A stretch of 64,000 bases of DNA from CAMLIZ01 sp036231905 (GCF_036231905.1 NZ_JAZARE010000002.1:496001-560000), one strand, 5' to 3'; numbered from the stretch's first letter, positions 23,125-33,302 are shown. Translations and numbers: made by a program. The notes: generated by a model from the sequence alone, not told the origin.

Positions 23125-25269
23125 TCAGCGCGGCTGGTCGAGCGCCTTGGCGATCGCCTCGCGCAGCACCTCGTTCACCACAAAACGATCGCCGTGGCGC
23201 TTTGCCAACTCCGCCGCACGCGGCAGGAAACGGTCGCCTTCGGAGGCGATGAACTGGATGGCGCCGCCCGTCCACGCCGGAAAGCCAATGCCGAAGATGG
23301 AGCCGATGTTGGCTTCGGCCACGCTGGTGAGCACGCCCTCCTGCAAGCAGCGCGCTGTTTCGATCGCCTGCCGGTACAGGAAGCGATCGCGCAGCTCAGT
23401 GCTGTCGGACAACGCACCGGGCTTCTCGAACAGCGCCTTCAACTGCGGCCACAGCTGCTTGGGCTGGCCGGCGGGATAGTCGTAGAAACCACCGCCGGCC
23501 GCCCGGCCGGCACGCTTGTATTCCTTGACCATCTGCTCCACGAGCAATTCGCCGGGCGTGCAGACATGGCGCTGGCCTTCGCGCTCGTAGTCGGTGCGTG
23601 TCTGCTCCAGCACGTGCACTGCCAGTGAGAGGGAGGTTTCGTCGATGACGGCCAGTGGGCCCACCGGCATGCCGCCCGCCAGCGCCGCATGTTCGATCAG
23701 CGGTGCGGCCACACCCTCGGCCAGCATGGTGGTGCCTTCCATCACGAAGCTGGCGAACACCCGGCTGGTGAAGAAGCCGCGCGAATCGTTCACAACGATC
23801 GGTGTCTTGCCCAGCGCCTGCACGAAGTCATAGGCCTGGGCCACCGCGGCGTCGCCGGTGAGGCGGCCGCGAATGATTTCCACCAGCGGCATCTTGTCCA
23901 CCGGTGAAAAGAAATGCAGGCCGATGAAGCGCTCGGGGGCCACGCTGGCCTCGGCCAGCCCGCTGATCGGCAAGGTGGACGTGTTGGAGGCGAAGAGCCC
24001 GCCCGGTGCCAGCCGCGGCTCCGCCTCGCGCGTGACCTCGGCCTTGAGCGCGCGCTGCTCGAACACCGCTTCGATGATGAGCTCGCAGCCTTCAAGATCA
24101 GCCACCGATGCGGTGGGCGTGATGCGATCCAGCAGCGCGGCCTGCTCGGCCTCGCTCATGCGGCCCTTGGCCACGTGGCCCGCGGTGAGCTTGCGCGCGT
24201 GTTCGCGCCCGGCCATCGCCTTGTCGGCCGACACGTCCTTCAGCACGCACACCATGCCGCGCGAGGCGATCGCGTGCGCGATGCCGGCGCCCATCATGCC
24301 GGCGCCGAGCACGCCCACCTTCTTCGGTTGCCAGCGCGGCACGCCAGCGGGGCGCGCGGCACCGCGCTTGATCGCATTGAGGTTGAAGAAGAACGCGGTG
24401 ATCATGTTCTTCGCGTTCTGACCCACCATCAGCTGCGCGAGCTTCCGGCTTTCGATGCGGGTGGCGGTGTCGTAGTCCACCAGCGCGCCTTCGACCATGG
24501 TTTCCATCGCGGCCTGCGGCGCGGGATAGAGGCCGCGCGTTTTCGCATGCAGCATCGCCGGCGCCACCCCGAGTGCTCCGGCGATCTTGGGGCTGCTGGG
24601 CGAACCACCGGGCAGCTTGTAGTCCTGGCGGTCCCAAGGCTGCAACGCATCCGGATGCTCGGCGATCCATGCGAGCGCCCGCGCCTTCAGCTCGTCCACG
24701 GACGCACCGAGTCCCTGCACCAGGCCCAGCGTCAGCGCCTCCTGCGGGCTGAACAGCTTGCCTTCCACCAGGTAGGGTTGGGCCGCCATCAGGCCGAGCA
24801 GGCGCACGGTCTTGGTGATGCCAGTGGCGCCGGGGATCAGGCCCAGCGTGGTCTCAGGCGTGCCGAAACGGATCTTCGGATCGTCGAGCGCAAAGCGCGC
24901 ATGGCCGATCAGCGCCACCTCCCAGCCGCCGCCCAATGCTGCGCCGTTGAGCAGCGCCACCACGGGCCGGCCCAGCGTCTGGATCGCGCGGAAGCTGCGT
25001 TTGAGCGCCTCGCACCGCGCAAAACACTCGGCCGCATCCTCCTGCTTCAGCTCCAGCACGCCCTTCAGCTCGGCGCCCGCAAAGAAGGTGCTCTTGGCCG
25101 ACTGCAGCAGCACGCCGCGAATGCGCGCCTTGTCGCTGAGCAACTGCGCCGCGGCCTCCGCCATGTCGGCCTGCCACTGCGGCGTCATGGTGTTCACCGG
25201 GGAGTCGGGTTCGTCGAACGTCAGCGTGGCGATGCCGTCGGCGGCCAGCTCATAGCGAATGGTCTTCAT
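23125..25269 (-). CDS. Bifunctional enoyl-CoA hydratase/3-hydroxyacyl-CoA dehydrogenase (FadB/FadJ-like)
   Basis: A 714-aa cytoplasmic multifunctional beta-oxidation enzyme. The crotonase domain (about 1-290) has NGAALGGGWEVALIGH and PETTLGLIPGATG with the two catalytic Glu; the dehydrogenase domain has the NAD motif GVLGAGMMGAGIAHAIASRG, ELIIEAVFE, SNTSTLPI and HFFSPVDKMPLVEII with catalytic His. It hydrates 2-enoyl-CoA and oxidises the 3-hydroxyacyl-CoA. ATG at 25269 matches the family. It follows the thiolase by 2 bases, forming the partner pair. Confidence 0.94.
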   Translation of the reverse strand: MKTIRYELAADGIATLTFDEPDSPVNTMTPQWQADMAEAAAQLLSDKARIRGVLLQSAKSTFFAGAELKGVLELKQEDAAECFARCEALKRSFRAIQTLGRPVVALLNGAALGGGWEVALIGHARFALDDPKIRFGTPETTLGLIPGATGITKTVRLLGLMAAQPYLVEGKLFSPQEALTLGLVQGLGASVDELKARALAWIAEHPDALQPWDRQDYKLPGGSPSSPKIAGALGVAPAMLHAKTRGLYPAPQAAMETMVEGALVDYDTATRIESRKLAQLMVGQNAKNMITAFFFNLNAIKRGAARPAGVPRWQPKKVGVLGAGMMGAGIAHAIASRGMVCVLKDVSADKAMAGREHARKLTAGHVAKGRMSEAEQAALLDRITPTASVADLEGCELIIEAVFEQRALKAEVTREAEPRLAPGGLFASNTSTLPISGLAEASVAPERFIGLHFFSPVDKMPLVEIIRGRLTGDAAVAQAYDFVQALGKTPIVVNDSRGFFTSRVFASFVMEGTTMLAEGVAAPLIEHAALAGGMPVGPLAVIDETSLSLAVHVLEQTRTDYEREGQRHVCTPGELLVEQMVKEYKRAGRAAGGGFYDYPAGQPKQLWPQLKALFEKPGALSDSTELRDRFLYRQAIETARCLQEGVLTSVAEANIGSIFGIGFPAWTGGAIQFIASEGDRFLPRAAELAKRHGDRFVVNEVLREAIAKALDQPR

Positions 25270-25271
25270 GT

Positions 25272-26477
25272 TCAGACCCTCTCGATGATGGTGGCGATGC
25301 CCATGCCGCCGCCCACACACAGCGTGATGAGGCCGCGCCTGAGCTGCCGGCGCTCCAGCTCGTCGAGCAAGGTGCCCAGCAGCATGGCGCCGGTGGCGCC
25401 CAGTGGATGGCCGAGCGCGATGGCGCCGCCGTTGACGTTGACCTTCTCGTGCGGCACGCCCATCTCCTGCATGAAGCGCAGCGGCACCGCGGCGAAGGCC
25501 TCGTTCACTTCGAAGAGATCAATGTCATCGATGCCCAGCCCCGCCTTGGCCAGCGCCTTGCGGGTGGCCGGCATGGGGCCGGTCAGCATGATGGTGGGGT
25601 CCGCGCCGGACAGCGCGGTAGCCACCACGCGGCCACGCGGTGCCAGGCCGAGCCGACGGCCTGCCGCTTCGCTGCCGATCAGCACCGCAGCCGCGCCATC
25701 CACGATGCCCGACGAGTTGCCCGCCGTGTGCACATGGTGGATGCGCTCCACCTGCGGATAGCGCGCCAGCGCCACCGCATCGAAGCCCATGGCGCCCAGT
25801 TCGGTGAACGAGGCCTTGAGCGCGCCCAGGCCTTCCAGCGTGGTCTTGGGCTTGATGAACTCGTCGCGCGCCAGCACGGTGAGGCCGATGGCGTCCTTCA
25901 CCGGCAGCACCGAACGGTCGAAGCGGCCTTCGGCCTGCGCGGCCGCAGCGCGCCGCTGCGATTCGAGTGCAAAGGCGTCCACAACGTCGCGCGTGAAGCC
26001 GCCCAGGGTGGCGATCAGGTCCGCACCAATGCCCTGCGGCACGAAGCCGGTGGCCGCGTTGGTCTGCGGATCCTGCGCCCAGGCGCCACCGTCGGAACCC
26101 ATCGGCACGCGCGACATGCTTTCCACGCCACCGGCGATGACCAGGTCCTCCCAACCGCTGGCGACCTTCTGCGCCGCCAGGTTCACCGCCTCCAGCCCCG
26201 AGGCGCAGAAGCGGTTGACCTGCACGCCGGCCACCGTGTGCGGCCAGCCGGCCTTGAGCAGCGCCGTCTTTGGAATGACAGCGCCCTGCTCGCCCACCGG
26301 CGTGACACAGCCCATCACCACGTCGTCAACCGCGGCCGGGTCGAACTGCAGCCTGGACTGGAATGCGTTGAGCAAGCCTGCCAGCAGATCGACCGGCTTC
26401 ACCTCGTACAGGCTGCCGTCCTTCTTGCCCTTGCCGCGCGGTGTGCGCACGGCGTCGAATATGAATGCCGAAGCCAT
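25272..26477 (-). CDS. Acetyl-CoA C-acyltransferase (thiolase)
   Basis: A 401-aa thiolase. The nucleophilic Cys lies in QVNRFCASGLEAVNLAAQ, the active-site His in NGGAIALGHPLGATGA and the second Cys in CVGGGMGIA. It cleaves 3-ketoacyl-CoA to acetyl-CoA and a shortened acyl-CoA. ATG at 26477 has GGAGG 7 bases upstream. It is first of a two-gene operon with the FadB-like enzyme and is transcribed away from the atu-like cluster, with an 18-bp palindrome between them. Confidence 0.95.
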   Translation of the reverse strand: MASAFIFDAVRTPRGKGKKDGSLYEVKPVDLLAGLLNAFQSRLQFDPAAVDDVVMGCVTPVGEQGAVIPKTALLKAGWPHTVAGVQVNRFCASGLEAVNLAAQKVASGWEDLVIAGGVESMSRVPMGSDGGAWAQDPQTNAATGFVPQGIGADLIATLGGFTRDVVDAFALESQRRAAAAQAEGRFDRSVLPVKDAIGLTVLARDEFIKPKTTLEGLGALKASFTELGAMGFDAVALARYPQVERIHHVHTAGNSSGIVDGAAAVLIGSEAAGRRLGLAPRGRVVATALSGADPTIMLTGPMPATRKALAKAGLGIDDIDLFEVNEAFAAVPLRFMQEMGVPHEKVNVNGGAIALGHPLGATGAMLLGTLLDELERRQLRRGLITLCVGGGMGIATIIERV

Positions 26478-26566
26478 TGTGTGCCTCCGAAACGAGACCG
26501 GCCGACAGGCACGCCGCCACTGCAGCGCACCTCGATTGACAAGCGATTATGGCGGGGCGCACACTT

Positions 26567-26584
26567 ACCAAGCAAGTGCTTGGT
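26567..26584. promoter_or_regulatory. 18-bp perfect palindrome, likely operator between thiolase and SDR
   Basis: ACCAAGCA-AG-TGCTTGGT is perfect in both arms. On the minus strand it overlaps TTGCTT, which with CATAAT 18 bases further forms a plausible promoter for the thiolase-FadB operon; on the plus strand it ends 16 bases before the SDR ATG. The size and symmetry suit a TetR-type repressor controlling both arms. AtuR, a TetR repressor of terpene genes in Pseudomonas, also uses inverted repeats; identity with its site is not claimed. Confidence 0.65.
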
Positions 26585-26600
26585 TGAACACGAATTAGAG

Positions 26601-27467
<867 letters not shown>

Positions 27468-27689
27468 TGCGCTCTGTGGCCTTGGCGCGTCGCGGCACGC
27501 GGTACCCGTCAGGCGCTCGCTCTGGTGCGGTCGGCGCTGCGCGCCGACTCCGCTGTGGTGCTCAGGCTGGGGGTGCGTGGCCGCAAGCCCGAGCATCGCA
27601 GGGCACCCTCGCGCAGCGAGGGCAAGCAGATGAAGCGCCGACGGCTGCCCGCCCACGCCTTTGCTCGCTCCAACCGACGCATTGACCAC
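27468..27689. other. Gap in the atu-like cluster with two hairpins
   Basis: A 222-base gap with no convincing gene separates the SDR from the carboxyltransferase. It holds two perfect stems: GTCGGCGC/GCGCCGAC (27530-27548, 3-base loop) and CCCTCGC/GCGAGGG (27606-27622, 3-base loop). Frames across it on both strands give Arg/Ser-rich sequence unlike real proteins. It may be a dispersed extragenic repeat or an attenuation region. Confidence 0.45.
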
Positions 27690-29300
27690 ATGCCAAGCCT
27701 CGAATCCCTACTCGACACGAGCAGTGCGGTCTACGCGGAAAACCGCGCCCACCAGCTCCAGCTACTCGACCAACTCCGCAGCCTGGAAGCACGAACCCGC
27801 ACCACCAGCGCGCAGTCGCAGAAGGCCTTCGACAAGCGCGGCAAGCTGCTCCCCCGGGAGCGCGTAGCACGGCTGCTGGATCCCGGTGTTCCCTTCCTCG
27901 AACTGTCCACCCTCGCCGGCTGGCTGCAGGACCATCCCGACCCCGAGCGCTCCATCCCGGGCGGCGGTTTCATCGGCGGCATTGGGCAGATCGCCGGCAC
28001 GCGAGTGATGCTGGTGGCCGACGACGCCGGCATTGACGCCGGCGCTATGCAGCCGTTGGGCCTGGAGAAGTTCATCCGTGCGCAGCAGATCGCGTTGGAA
28101 AACAAGCTGCCCTTCGTGCACCTGGTGGAGTCCGCGGGCGCCAATCTGCTGCAGTACCGCGTGGAGCAGTTCGTGCGCGGTGGCATGGCGTTCTACCAGC
28201 TGGCGCGCCTGTCGGCTGCAGGGTTGCCGGTGATCGCGGTGGTGCATGGGCCGTCCACCGCGGGCGGTGCCTACATGACCGGGTTGGCCGACTATGTGGT
28301 GATGGTGCGTGGCAATGCGCGGGCTTTCCTCGCGGGCCCGCCGCTGTTGAAGGCCGCCACCGGCGAGATTGCGACCGACGAAGCCTTGGGGGGTGCGGAC
28401 ATGCATGCGAGCGTGTCGGGCCTGGCGGAGTACGTGGGCGAGGACGATGCGGATGCGCTGCGCATTGCGCGTGAGCTGGTGGCCGCCCTCGGCTGGTCGC
28501 CGGCAGGCTGGCCGGATGGGCCCGCGCCCCTGCATCCTGAAGATGAACTCCTGGGCCTCTTTGGCGCGGAGCTCAAGCGGCCGGTGGACATGCGCGAGGT
28601 GATTGCGCGCATCGTCGATGCATCGGACTTCCTGGAGTTCAAGCCGGACTACGGCCCGGGCACCGTGTGCGGCCATGCCGCGATTGCGGGTCAGCGCGTG
28701 GGCATCATCACCAACAACGGGCCGCTGGATCCGGCCGGCAGCACCAAGACCACCCACTTCATTCAGGCCTGCTGCCAGAGCGGCACGACCATCGTGTACC
28801 TGCAGAACACCACCGGCTTCATCGTGGGCACCGAGGCCGAGCGCGCCGGCATGATCAAACACGGCTCCAAGCAAATCCAGGCCCTGAGCAACGCGACGGT
28901 GCCGCAGATCACGGTGCAGTGCGGCGCCTCCTTCGGCGCAGGCAACTACGGCATGTGCGGCCGTGGCTTCGGGCCGCGCTTCGTGTTCAGCTGGCCCAAC
29001 GCGCGCACCGCGGTGATGGGGCCGCAGCAGGCGGCCGGCACCATGGAGATCGTGATGCGCGAAGGCGCGGCGCGCAAGGGCGAGCCGGTGGATGAAACCA
29101 AGCTCGCCGCGCTCACTGCCAAGATCGTGCAGACCTTCGAGCGCCAGATGCACGCGTTCTACACCAGCGGCCTGCTGCTGGACGACGGCGTGATCGACCC
29201 GCGCGACACCCGCCGCGTGCTCGCGCTCACGCTGCAGCTGTGCCGGCAAGCGCAGGCGCGCGAACTTCGGCCCATGCAGTTCGGTGTGGCCCGGCCCTGA
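27690..29300 (+). CDS. atuC: Acyl-CoA carboxylase, carboxyltransferase subunit (geranyl-CoA carboxylase beta-like)
   Basis: A 536-aa carboxyltransferase with the two crotonase-like halves of biotin-dependent acyl-CoA carboxylases. Markers: LPFVHLVESAGANLLQYRVE, HGPSTAGGAYMTGLADYVVM, FLAGPPLLKAATGEIATDEA, HASVSGLAEY, GIITNNGPLDPAGSTKTTHF and GASFGAGNYGMCGRGFGPRF. It would pass CO2 from biotin to a branched 2-enoyl-CoA. The neighbours (citronellyl-CoA-DH-like, hydratase, alpha subunit) point to geranyl-CoA rather than methylcrotonyl-CoA carboxylase. ATG at 27690; the upstream in-frame extension lies in the hairpin gap and is rejected. Confidence 0.85.
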   Translation: MPSLESLLDTSSAVYAENRAHQLQLLDQLRSLEARTRTTSAQSQKAFDKRGKLLPRERVARLLDPGVPFLELSTLAGWLQDHPDPERSIPGGGFIGGIGQIAGTRVMLVADDAGIDAGAMQPLGLEKFIRAQQIALENKLPFVHLVESAGANLLQYRVEQFVRGGMAFYQLARLSAAGLPVIAVVHGPSTAGGAYMTGLADYVVMVRGNARAFLAGPPLLKAATGEIATDEALGGADMHASVSGLAEYVGEDDADALRIARELVAALGWSPAGWPDGPAPLHPEDELLGLFGAELKRPVDMREVIARIVDASDFLEFKPDYGPGTVCGHAAIAGQRVGIITNNGPLDPAGSTKTTHFIQACCQSGTTIVYLQNTTGFIVGTEAERAGMIKHGSKQIQALSNATVPQITVQCGASFGAGNYGMCGRGFGPRFVFSWPNARTAVMGPQQAAGTMEIVMREGAARKGEPVDETKLAALTAKIVQTFERQMHAFYTSGLLLDDGVIDPRDTRRVLALTLQLCRQAQARELRPMQFGVARP

Positions 29301-29318
29301 CCCCAGGAGACGAACAAC

Positions 29319-30473
29319 ATGCAATTCACCCACGAACACGAAGAACTGCAGCGCACGCTCAAGCGCTTCATTGACGACGAGATCAACCCCCATGTGGACG
29401 AATGGGAAGCGGCGGAGATGTTTCCCGCGCACCAGGTGTTCAAGAAACTGGGCGATCTCGGGCTGCTGGGCCTGTGCAAGCCGGCCGAATACGGCGGGCT
29501 GGGGCTGGACTATTCCTACTCGGTCGCGATGGCAGAAACGCTGGGCCACATCAATTGCGGCGGCGTGCCCATGGCGATCGGCGTGCAGACGGACATGGCC
29601 ACGCCGGCACTGGCCCGTTTCGGCTCCGACGAGCTGCGGCGCCAGTTCCTCGCCCCTGCGATCGCGGGCGACATGGTGGCCTGCGTGGGCGTGTCCGAGC
29701 CGGGTGCCGGCTCCGACGTGGCGGCCATCAAGACCACCGCGCGCAAGGACGGCGGCGACTACATCATCAACGGCGCCAAGATGTGGATCACCAACAGCCT
29801 GCAGGCCGACTGGATGTGCCTGCTGGCCAACACCTCCGACGGCCCGGCACACAAGAACAAGACGCAGATCATCGTGCCCATGGACACACCGGGCGTCACC
29901 AAGGCGAAGAAGATCCGCAAGATCGGCATGATGTCCAGCGACACCGGGTTGATCCACTTCGACGACGTGCGCGTGCCGCAGCGCTACGCCATCGGCCAGG
30001 AGGGCATGGGCTTCACCTACCAGATGCTGCAGTTCCAGGAGGAGCGGCTGTGGTGCGCGGCCAATGCGCTGCAGTCGCTCACCAACTGCATCCAGCTCAC
30101 CGCCGACTACACCCGCGACCGCCAGATCTTCGGCCAGGGGGTGCTGGACCACCAGACGGTGCACTTCCGGCTCGCGGAGCTGAAGACCGAGGTGGAGAGC
30201 CTGCGGGCGCTGACCTACCTGGCCACCGAGCAGTACGTGGCCGGCAAGGACGTCACCGAATGGGCCTCCATGGCCAAGCTCAAGGCCGGCCGCCTGCTGC
30301 GCGAGGTGCCCGATGCCTGCCTGCAGTTCTGGGGCGGCATGGGCTACACCTGGGACAACATCGTCTCGCGCATGTACCGCGACGGGCGCCTGGCCAGCAT
30401 CGGCGGCGGCGCGGACGAGGTGATGCTGGGCATCATCTGCAAGACCATGCACATCCTGCCGACGCGCCGGTGA
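29319..30473 (+). CDS. atuD: Acyl-CoA dehydrogenase, citronellyl-CoA dehydrogenase-like
   Basis: A 384-aa flavoenzyme. Markers: GVSEPGAGSDVAAIKTTA, KMWITNSLQADWMCLLAN, FGQGVLDHQTVHFRLAELK and the catalytic-end block GGGADEVMLGIICK. Those blocks, with INPHVDEWE and GGVPMAIGVQTDMATPALA, match my recollection of the Pseudomonas AtuD citronellyl-CoA dehydrogenase. It makes the 2,3-double bond using FAD and passes electrons to ETF. AGGAG precedes ATG 29319. It overlaps the hydratase by 4 bases. Confidence 0.85.
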   Translation: MQFTHEHEELQRTLKRFIDDEINPHVDEWEAAEMFPAHQVFKKLGDLGLLGLCKPAEYGGLGLDYSYSVAMAETLGHINCGGVPMAIGVQTDMATPALARFGSDELRRQFLAPAIAGDMVACVGVSEPGAGSDVAAIKTTARKDGGDYIINGAKMWITNSLQADWMCLLANTSDGPAHKNKTQIIVPMDTPGVTKAKKIRKIGMMSSDTGLIHFDDVRVPQRYAIGQEGMGFTYQMLQFQEERLWCAANALQSLTNCIQLTADYTRDRQIFGQGVLDHQTVHFRLAELKTEVESLRALTYLATEQYVAGKDVTEWASMAKLKAGRLLREVPDACLQFWGGMGYTWDNIVSRMYRDGRLASIGGGADEVMLGIICKTMHILPTRR

Positions 30474-31279
30474 ACGGCATGCAGGTGCGCATCGAACACC
30501 GCGGCGCCTTCGTGTTCGCCACGCTGGACGCGCCCGCCACGCGCAATGCGCTCACCGACGAGATGGTGCAGGCGTTGGCGAGCGCCTTGCAACAGGCGCA
30601 GGCGCGGCCCGAGGTGCGCGCGCTGGTGGTCAGTGGCGCGAACGGCAGCTTCTGCGCGGGCGGCGACTTCAGCGCCTTCAAGGCCTTGCTCGCCAAGCCG
30701 CCGCCAGTCGGCGAGCCGGATCCCATCATCGGCTTCAACCGCGCCTTCGGCACGCTGCTGGAACGCCTGAGCGATGCGGACATCGCCACCATCGCGGTGG
30801 TGGAAGGTGCCGCCATGGGTGGCGGCGTCGGGCTGGCGGCCTGCTGCGACGTGGTCCTGGCCGCCAGCACCGCGCAGTTCGCCATGCCGGAGTTGACGCT
30901 CGGCCTGCCACCGGCACAGATCGCACCTTTCGTGGCCGAGCGCATCGGGCATGCGGCCGCCCTGCGCCTGATGTTCACCGGCCAGCGCCTCACCGGGGAG
31001 CAGGCCCATGCCGCCGGCCTGGTGGACGAGGTGCTGTGGCCCGATGCGCTGCAGCCTCGCCTGCTGGCCTGGCTGTCCGACCTGGAACGTGCGGAGCCCG
31101 GCGCCCTGCGGGCCACCAAGGCGGTGTTGCGGCAGGCCCGCACCGGCCCACGCACGCAGGCGCTGGATGGGGCGGCACAAGCCTTTGCGCACTGCCTGCG
31201 CAGCGGCACGGCGGCCGAAGGCCTGGCCGCGTTCGCGGCACGCCGGCCGCCCCGCTGGGCGAGTGGAGAAGGCGCATGA
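30470..31279 (+). CDS. atuE: Enoyl-CoA hydratase/isomerase (isohexenylglutaconyl-CoA hydratase-like)
   Basis: A 269-aa crotonase with the oxyanion-hole blocks FCAGGDFSAFK and GAAMGGGVGLAACCDVVLA and the segment FAMPELTLGLPPAQIAPFVA. In the atu scheme it hydrates the carboxylated product of geranyl-CoA carboxylase; assignment is by gene order. GTG 30470 overlaps the atuD-like stop; ATG 30479 is an equally possible start. The C-terminus is Arg/Ala-rich. Confidence 0.82.
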   Translation: MNGMQVRIEHRGAFVFATLDAPATRNALTDEMVQALASALQQAQARPEVRALVVSGANGSFCAGGDFSAFKALLAKPPPVGEPDPIIGFNRAFGTLLERLSDADIATIAVVEGAAMGGGVGLAACCDVVLAASTAQFAMPELTLGLPPAQIAPFVAERIGHAAALRLMFTGQRLTGEQAHAAGLVDEVLWPDALQPRLLAWLSDLERAEPGALRATKAVLRQARTGPRTQALDGAAQAFAHCLRSGTAAEGLAAFAARRPPRWASGEGA

Positions 31280-31334
31280 GCCGCAGGGCCGCTCCCAAGG
31301 CGGATACCCCAGCCAGCAGGGCGGAGCTTGCCCG

Positions 31335-33302
31335 ATGACCCGCTTCAACACCCTGCTGATCGCCAACCGGGGCGAGATCGTCGTCCGCGTGGCGCGCAGT
31401 GCCGCCCGCCTGGGCCTGCGCACCGTGGCCGTGGCCTCGGACCCCGATCGCGGCGCACCGCACACCCGCGCCTGCGACATCGCGGTGCCCATTGGCGGTG
31501 AGCGCCCGGCCGACTCCTACCTCGACATCCCACGCCTGCTGCAGGCCGCACGCGACAGCGGCGCCGATGCGGTGCACCCGGGTTACGGCTTCCTCTCCGA
31601 AAACGCCGCCTTCGCACGCGCCGTGATCGCTGCCGGTCTGGTGTGGGTGGGCCCGCCACCCGAAGCGATGGAGGCCATGGGCCACAAGGCGCGCGCACGC
31701 CAGCGCATGGCCGCGGCCGGCGTGCCGGTGCTGCCCGGGTATGACGGCGAGGCGCAGGACCTGACGACGCTGGTGCGCGAGGCGCAGCGCATCGGTTTTC
31801 CGCTGATGGTGAAGGCCACGGCGGGCGGCGGCGGCCGCGGCATGCGGCTGGTGCTGGACGCCGCCGCGCTGGAGCCGTCACTGCAGGCGGCGCGTTCGGA
31901 GGCGCAGGCCGCGTTCGGTGATGCGCGCGTGCTGCTGGAGCGCGCCCTGCTCACGCCACGCCATGTGGAGGTGCAGGTGCTGGCGGATGCCCACGGCCAT
32001 GTGCTGCACCTGGGCGAGCGCGATTGTTCGGTGCAACGCCGCCACCAGAAGATCGTGGAGGAGGCGCCCTCCCCGGCCGTGAGCCCGGCGCTGCGCCGGC
32101 GCATGGGCGAAGCCGCGGTGCGGGTGGCGCAGGACGTGAGCTACGTGGGCGCCGGCACGGTGGAGTTCCTGCTCGACGAGGCGGGCGCGTTCTGGTTCAT
32201 GGAGATGAACACACGGCTGCAGGTGGAGCATCCGGTGACGGAGGCGCTCACCGGCATCGACCTGGTGGAGTGGCAGCTGCGCATCGCGATGGGGGAGGCG
32301 CTGGCCTGGCGCCAGGACGAGGTGCTGCTGCGTTACGAAAGCGGCGGCCACGCGATCGAGGCCCGGCTGTGCGCCGAAGACCCGGCCCAGGCCTTCCTGC
32401 CCTGCGCGGGCACGGTGCAGCGCTGGCGGGCGCCGGCTCATGTGCGCTGTGACCATGCGCTGGAAAGCGGATGGCCGGTGAGCCCCTTCTACGACTCCAT
32501 GCTGGGCAAGCTGATCGCGCATGCGCCGCGGCGCGAAGCGGCCGCCTTGCAGCTGGCCGCCGCACTGGACCGCACGGTGTGCCTGGGTCTGCCCACCAAC
32601 CGAGGTTTCCTGGCGCAGGTGCTGCGGCATCCAGCCTTCCTGGCGGGCACGGCCACCACCGGCTTCATCGCCACGCACTTCCCGGGCGACGGCAGCCGCA
32701 CCGGCGCACCGCCCTCCTGGCTGATGGCGCTGGCCGCCGCCGGCCTGGCCCGCTTGCCAGGCACCCCACTGCCACCGTTGTGGGCCGGCTGGGTGCCACA
32801 GGGGCAAGTTCAGCAGGCGGTGCCGCTGCAGGTGGGCGCGCTCGCAGCCACGTGGCAGCTGAGCGGCACAGCGGATCGGCTGGTGGCTGCGTGCGGTAGC
32901 GACAGCCACTGCATCGAGGCGCTGGTGCGCACGCCCGACGGCGACGTGCACGCCCGGGTCGATGGCCGCCCTCGCCGCGCCGCGGTGGCCAGCGACGGCC
33001 GCTTCAGCTGGTGGCAGTGCGACGGCATCGAGCTGGCGCTGGAAGACCGCCGGCTGGCGGCCGCCCCCACCCAGCAAGGCAACGCGGAAGGGGCCGTGTC
33101 TGCGCCCATGCATGGCCGCGTGATCCAGGTGCTGGCCGAACCGGGCGCGACGGTGCGCGCCGGCGCGCTGCTGATGGTGATGGAGGCGATGAAGATGGAG
33201 CACCGGCTCACCGCGCCCATGGACGGCACGGTGCGCGCGGTGCATGCGCGTGTGGGCGAGCAGGTGGCGGCGCGCAAGCGGCTGGTGGACATCGCGCCAT
33301 GA
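31335..33302 (+). CDS. atuF: Biotin carboxylase/BCCP subunit (geranyl-CoA carboxylase alpha-like)
   Basis: A 655-aa alpha subunit. Biotin carboxylase domain (about 1-445): LIANRGEIVVRV, HPGYGFLSENAAFA, MVKATAGGGGRGMR, ERDCSVQRRHQKIVEE and FMEMNTRLQVEHPVTE; a bridging domain; then the biotinyl domain with the acceptor Lys in MVMEAMKMEHRLTAPMDG. It carboxylates its biotin with ATP and bicarbonate for the AtuC-like partner. A 55-base insert with a 20-codon ORF separates it from the hydratase gene. It overlaps the next acyl-CoA dehydrogenase by 4 bases. Confidence 0.9.
   Translation: MTRFNTLLIANRGEIVVRVARSAARLGLRTVAVASDPDRGAPHTRACDIAVPIGGERPADSYLDIPRLLQAARDSGADAVHPGYGFLSENAAFARAVIAAGLVWVGPPPEAMEAMGHKARARQRMAAAGVPVLPGYDGEAQDLTTLVREAQRIGFPLMVKATAGGGGRGMRLVLDAAALEPSLQAARSEAQAAFGDARVLLERALLTPRHVEVQVLADAHGHVLHLGERDCSVQRRHQKIVEEAPSPAVSPALRRRMGEAAVRVAQDVSYVGAGTVEFLLDEAGAFWFMEMNTRLQVEHPVTEALTGIDLVEWQLRIAMGEALAWRQDEVLLRYESGGHAIEARLCAEDPAQAFLPCAGTVQRWRAPAHVRCDHALESGWPVSPFYDSMLGKLIAHAPRREAAALQLAAALDRTVCLGLPTNRGFLAQVLRHPAFLAGTATTGFIATHFPGDGSRTGAPPSWLMALAAAGLARLPGTPLPPLWAGWVPQGQVQQAVPLQVGALAATWQLSGTADRLVAACGSDSHCIEALVRTPDGDVHARVDGRPRRAAVASDGRFSWWQCDGIELALEDRRLAAAPTQQGNAEGAVSAPMHGRVIQVLAEPGATVRAGALLMVMEAMKMEHRLTAPMDGTVRAVHARVGEQVAARKRLVDIAP

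Noticed and set aside
27525..27689. In-frame N-terminal extension of the carboxyltransferase
   Set aside because: The extra 55 residues are Arg-rich and lie in the hairpin gap; the family start is at 27690.
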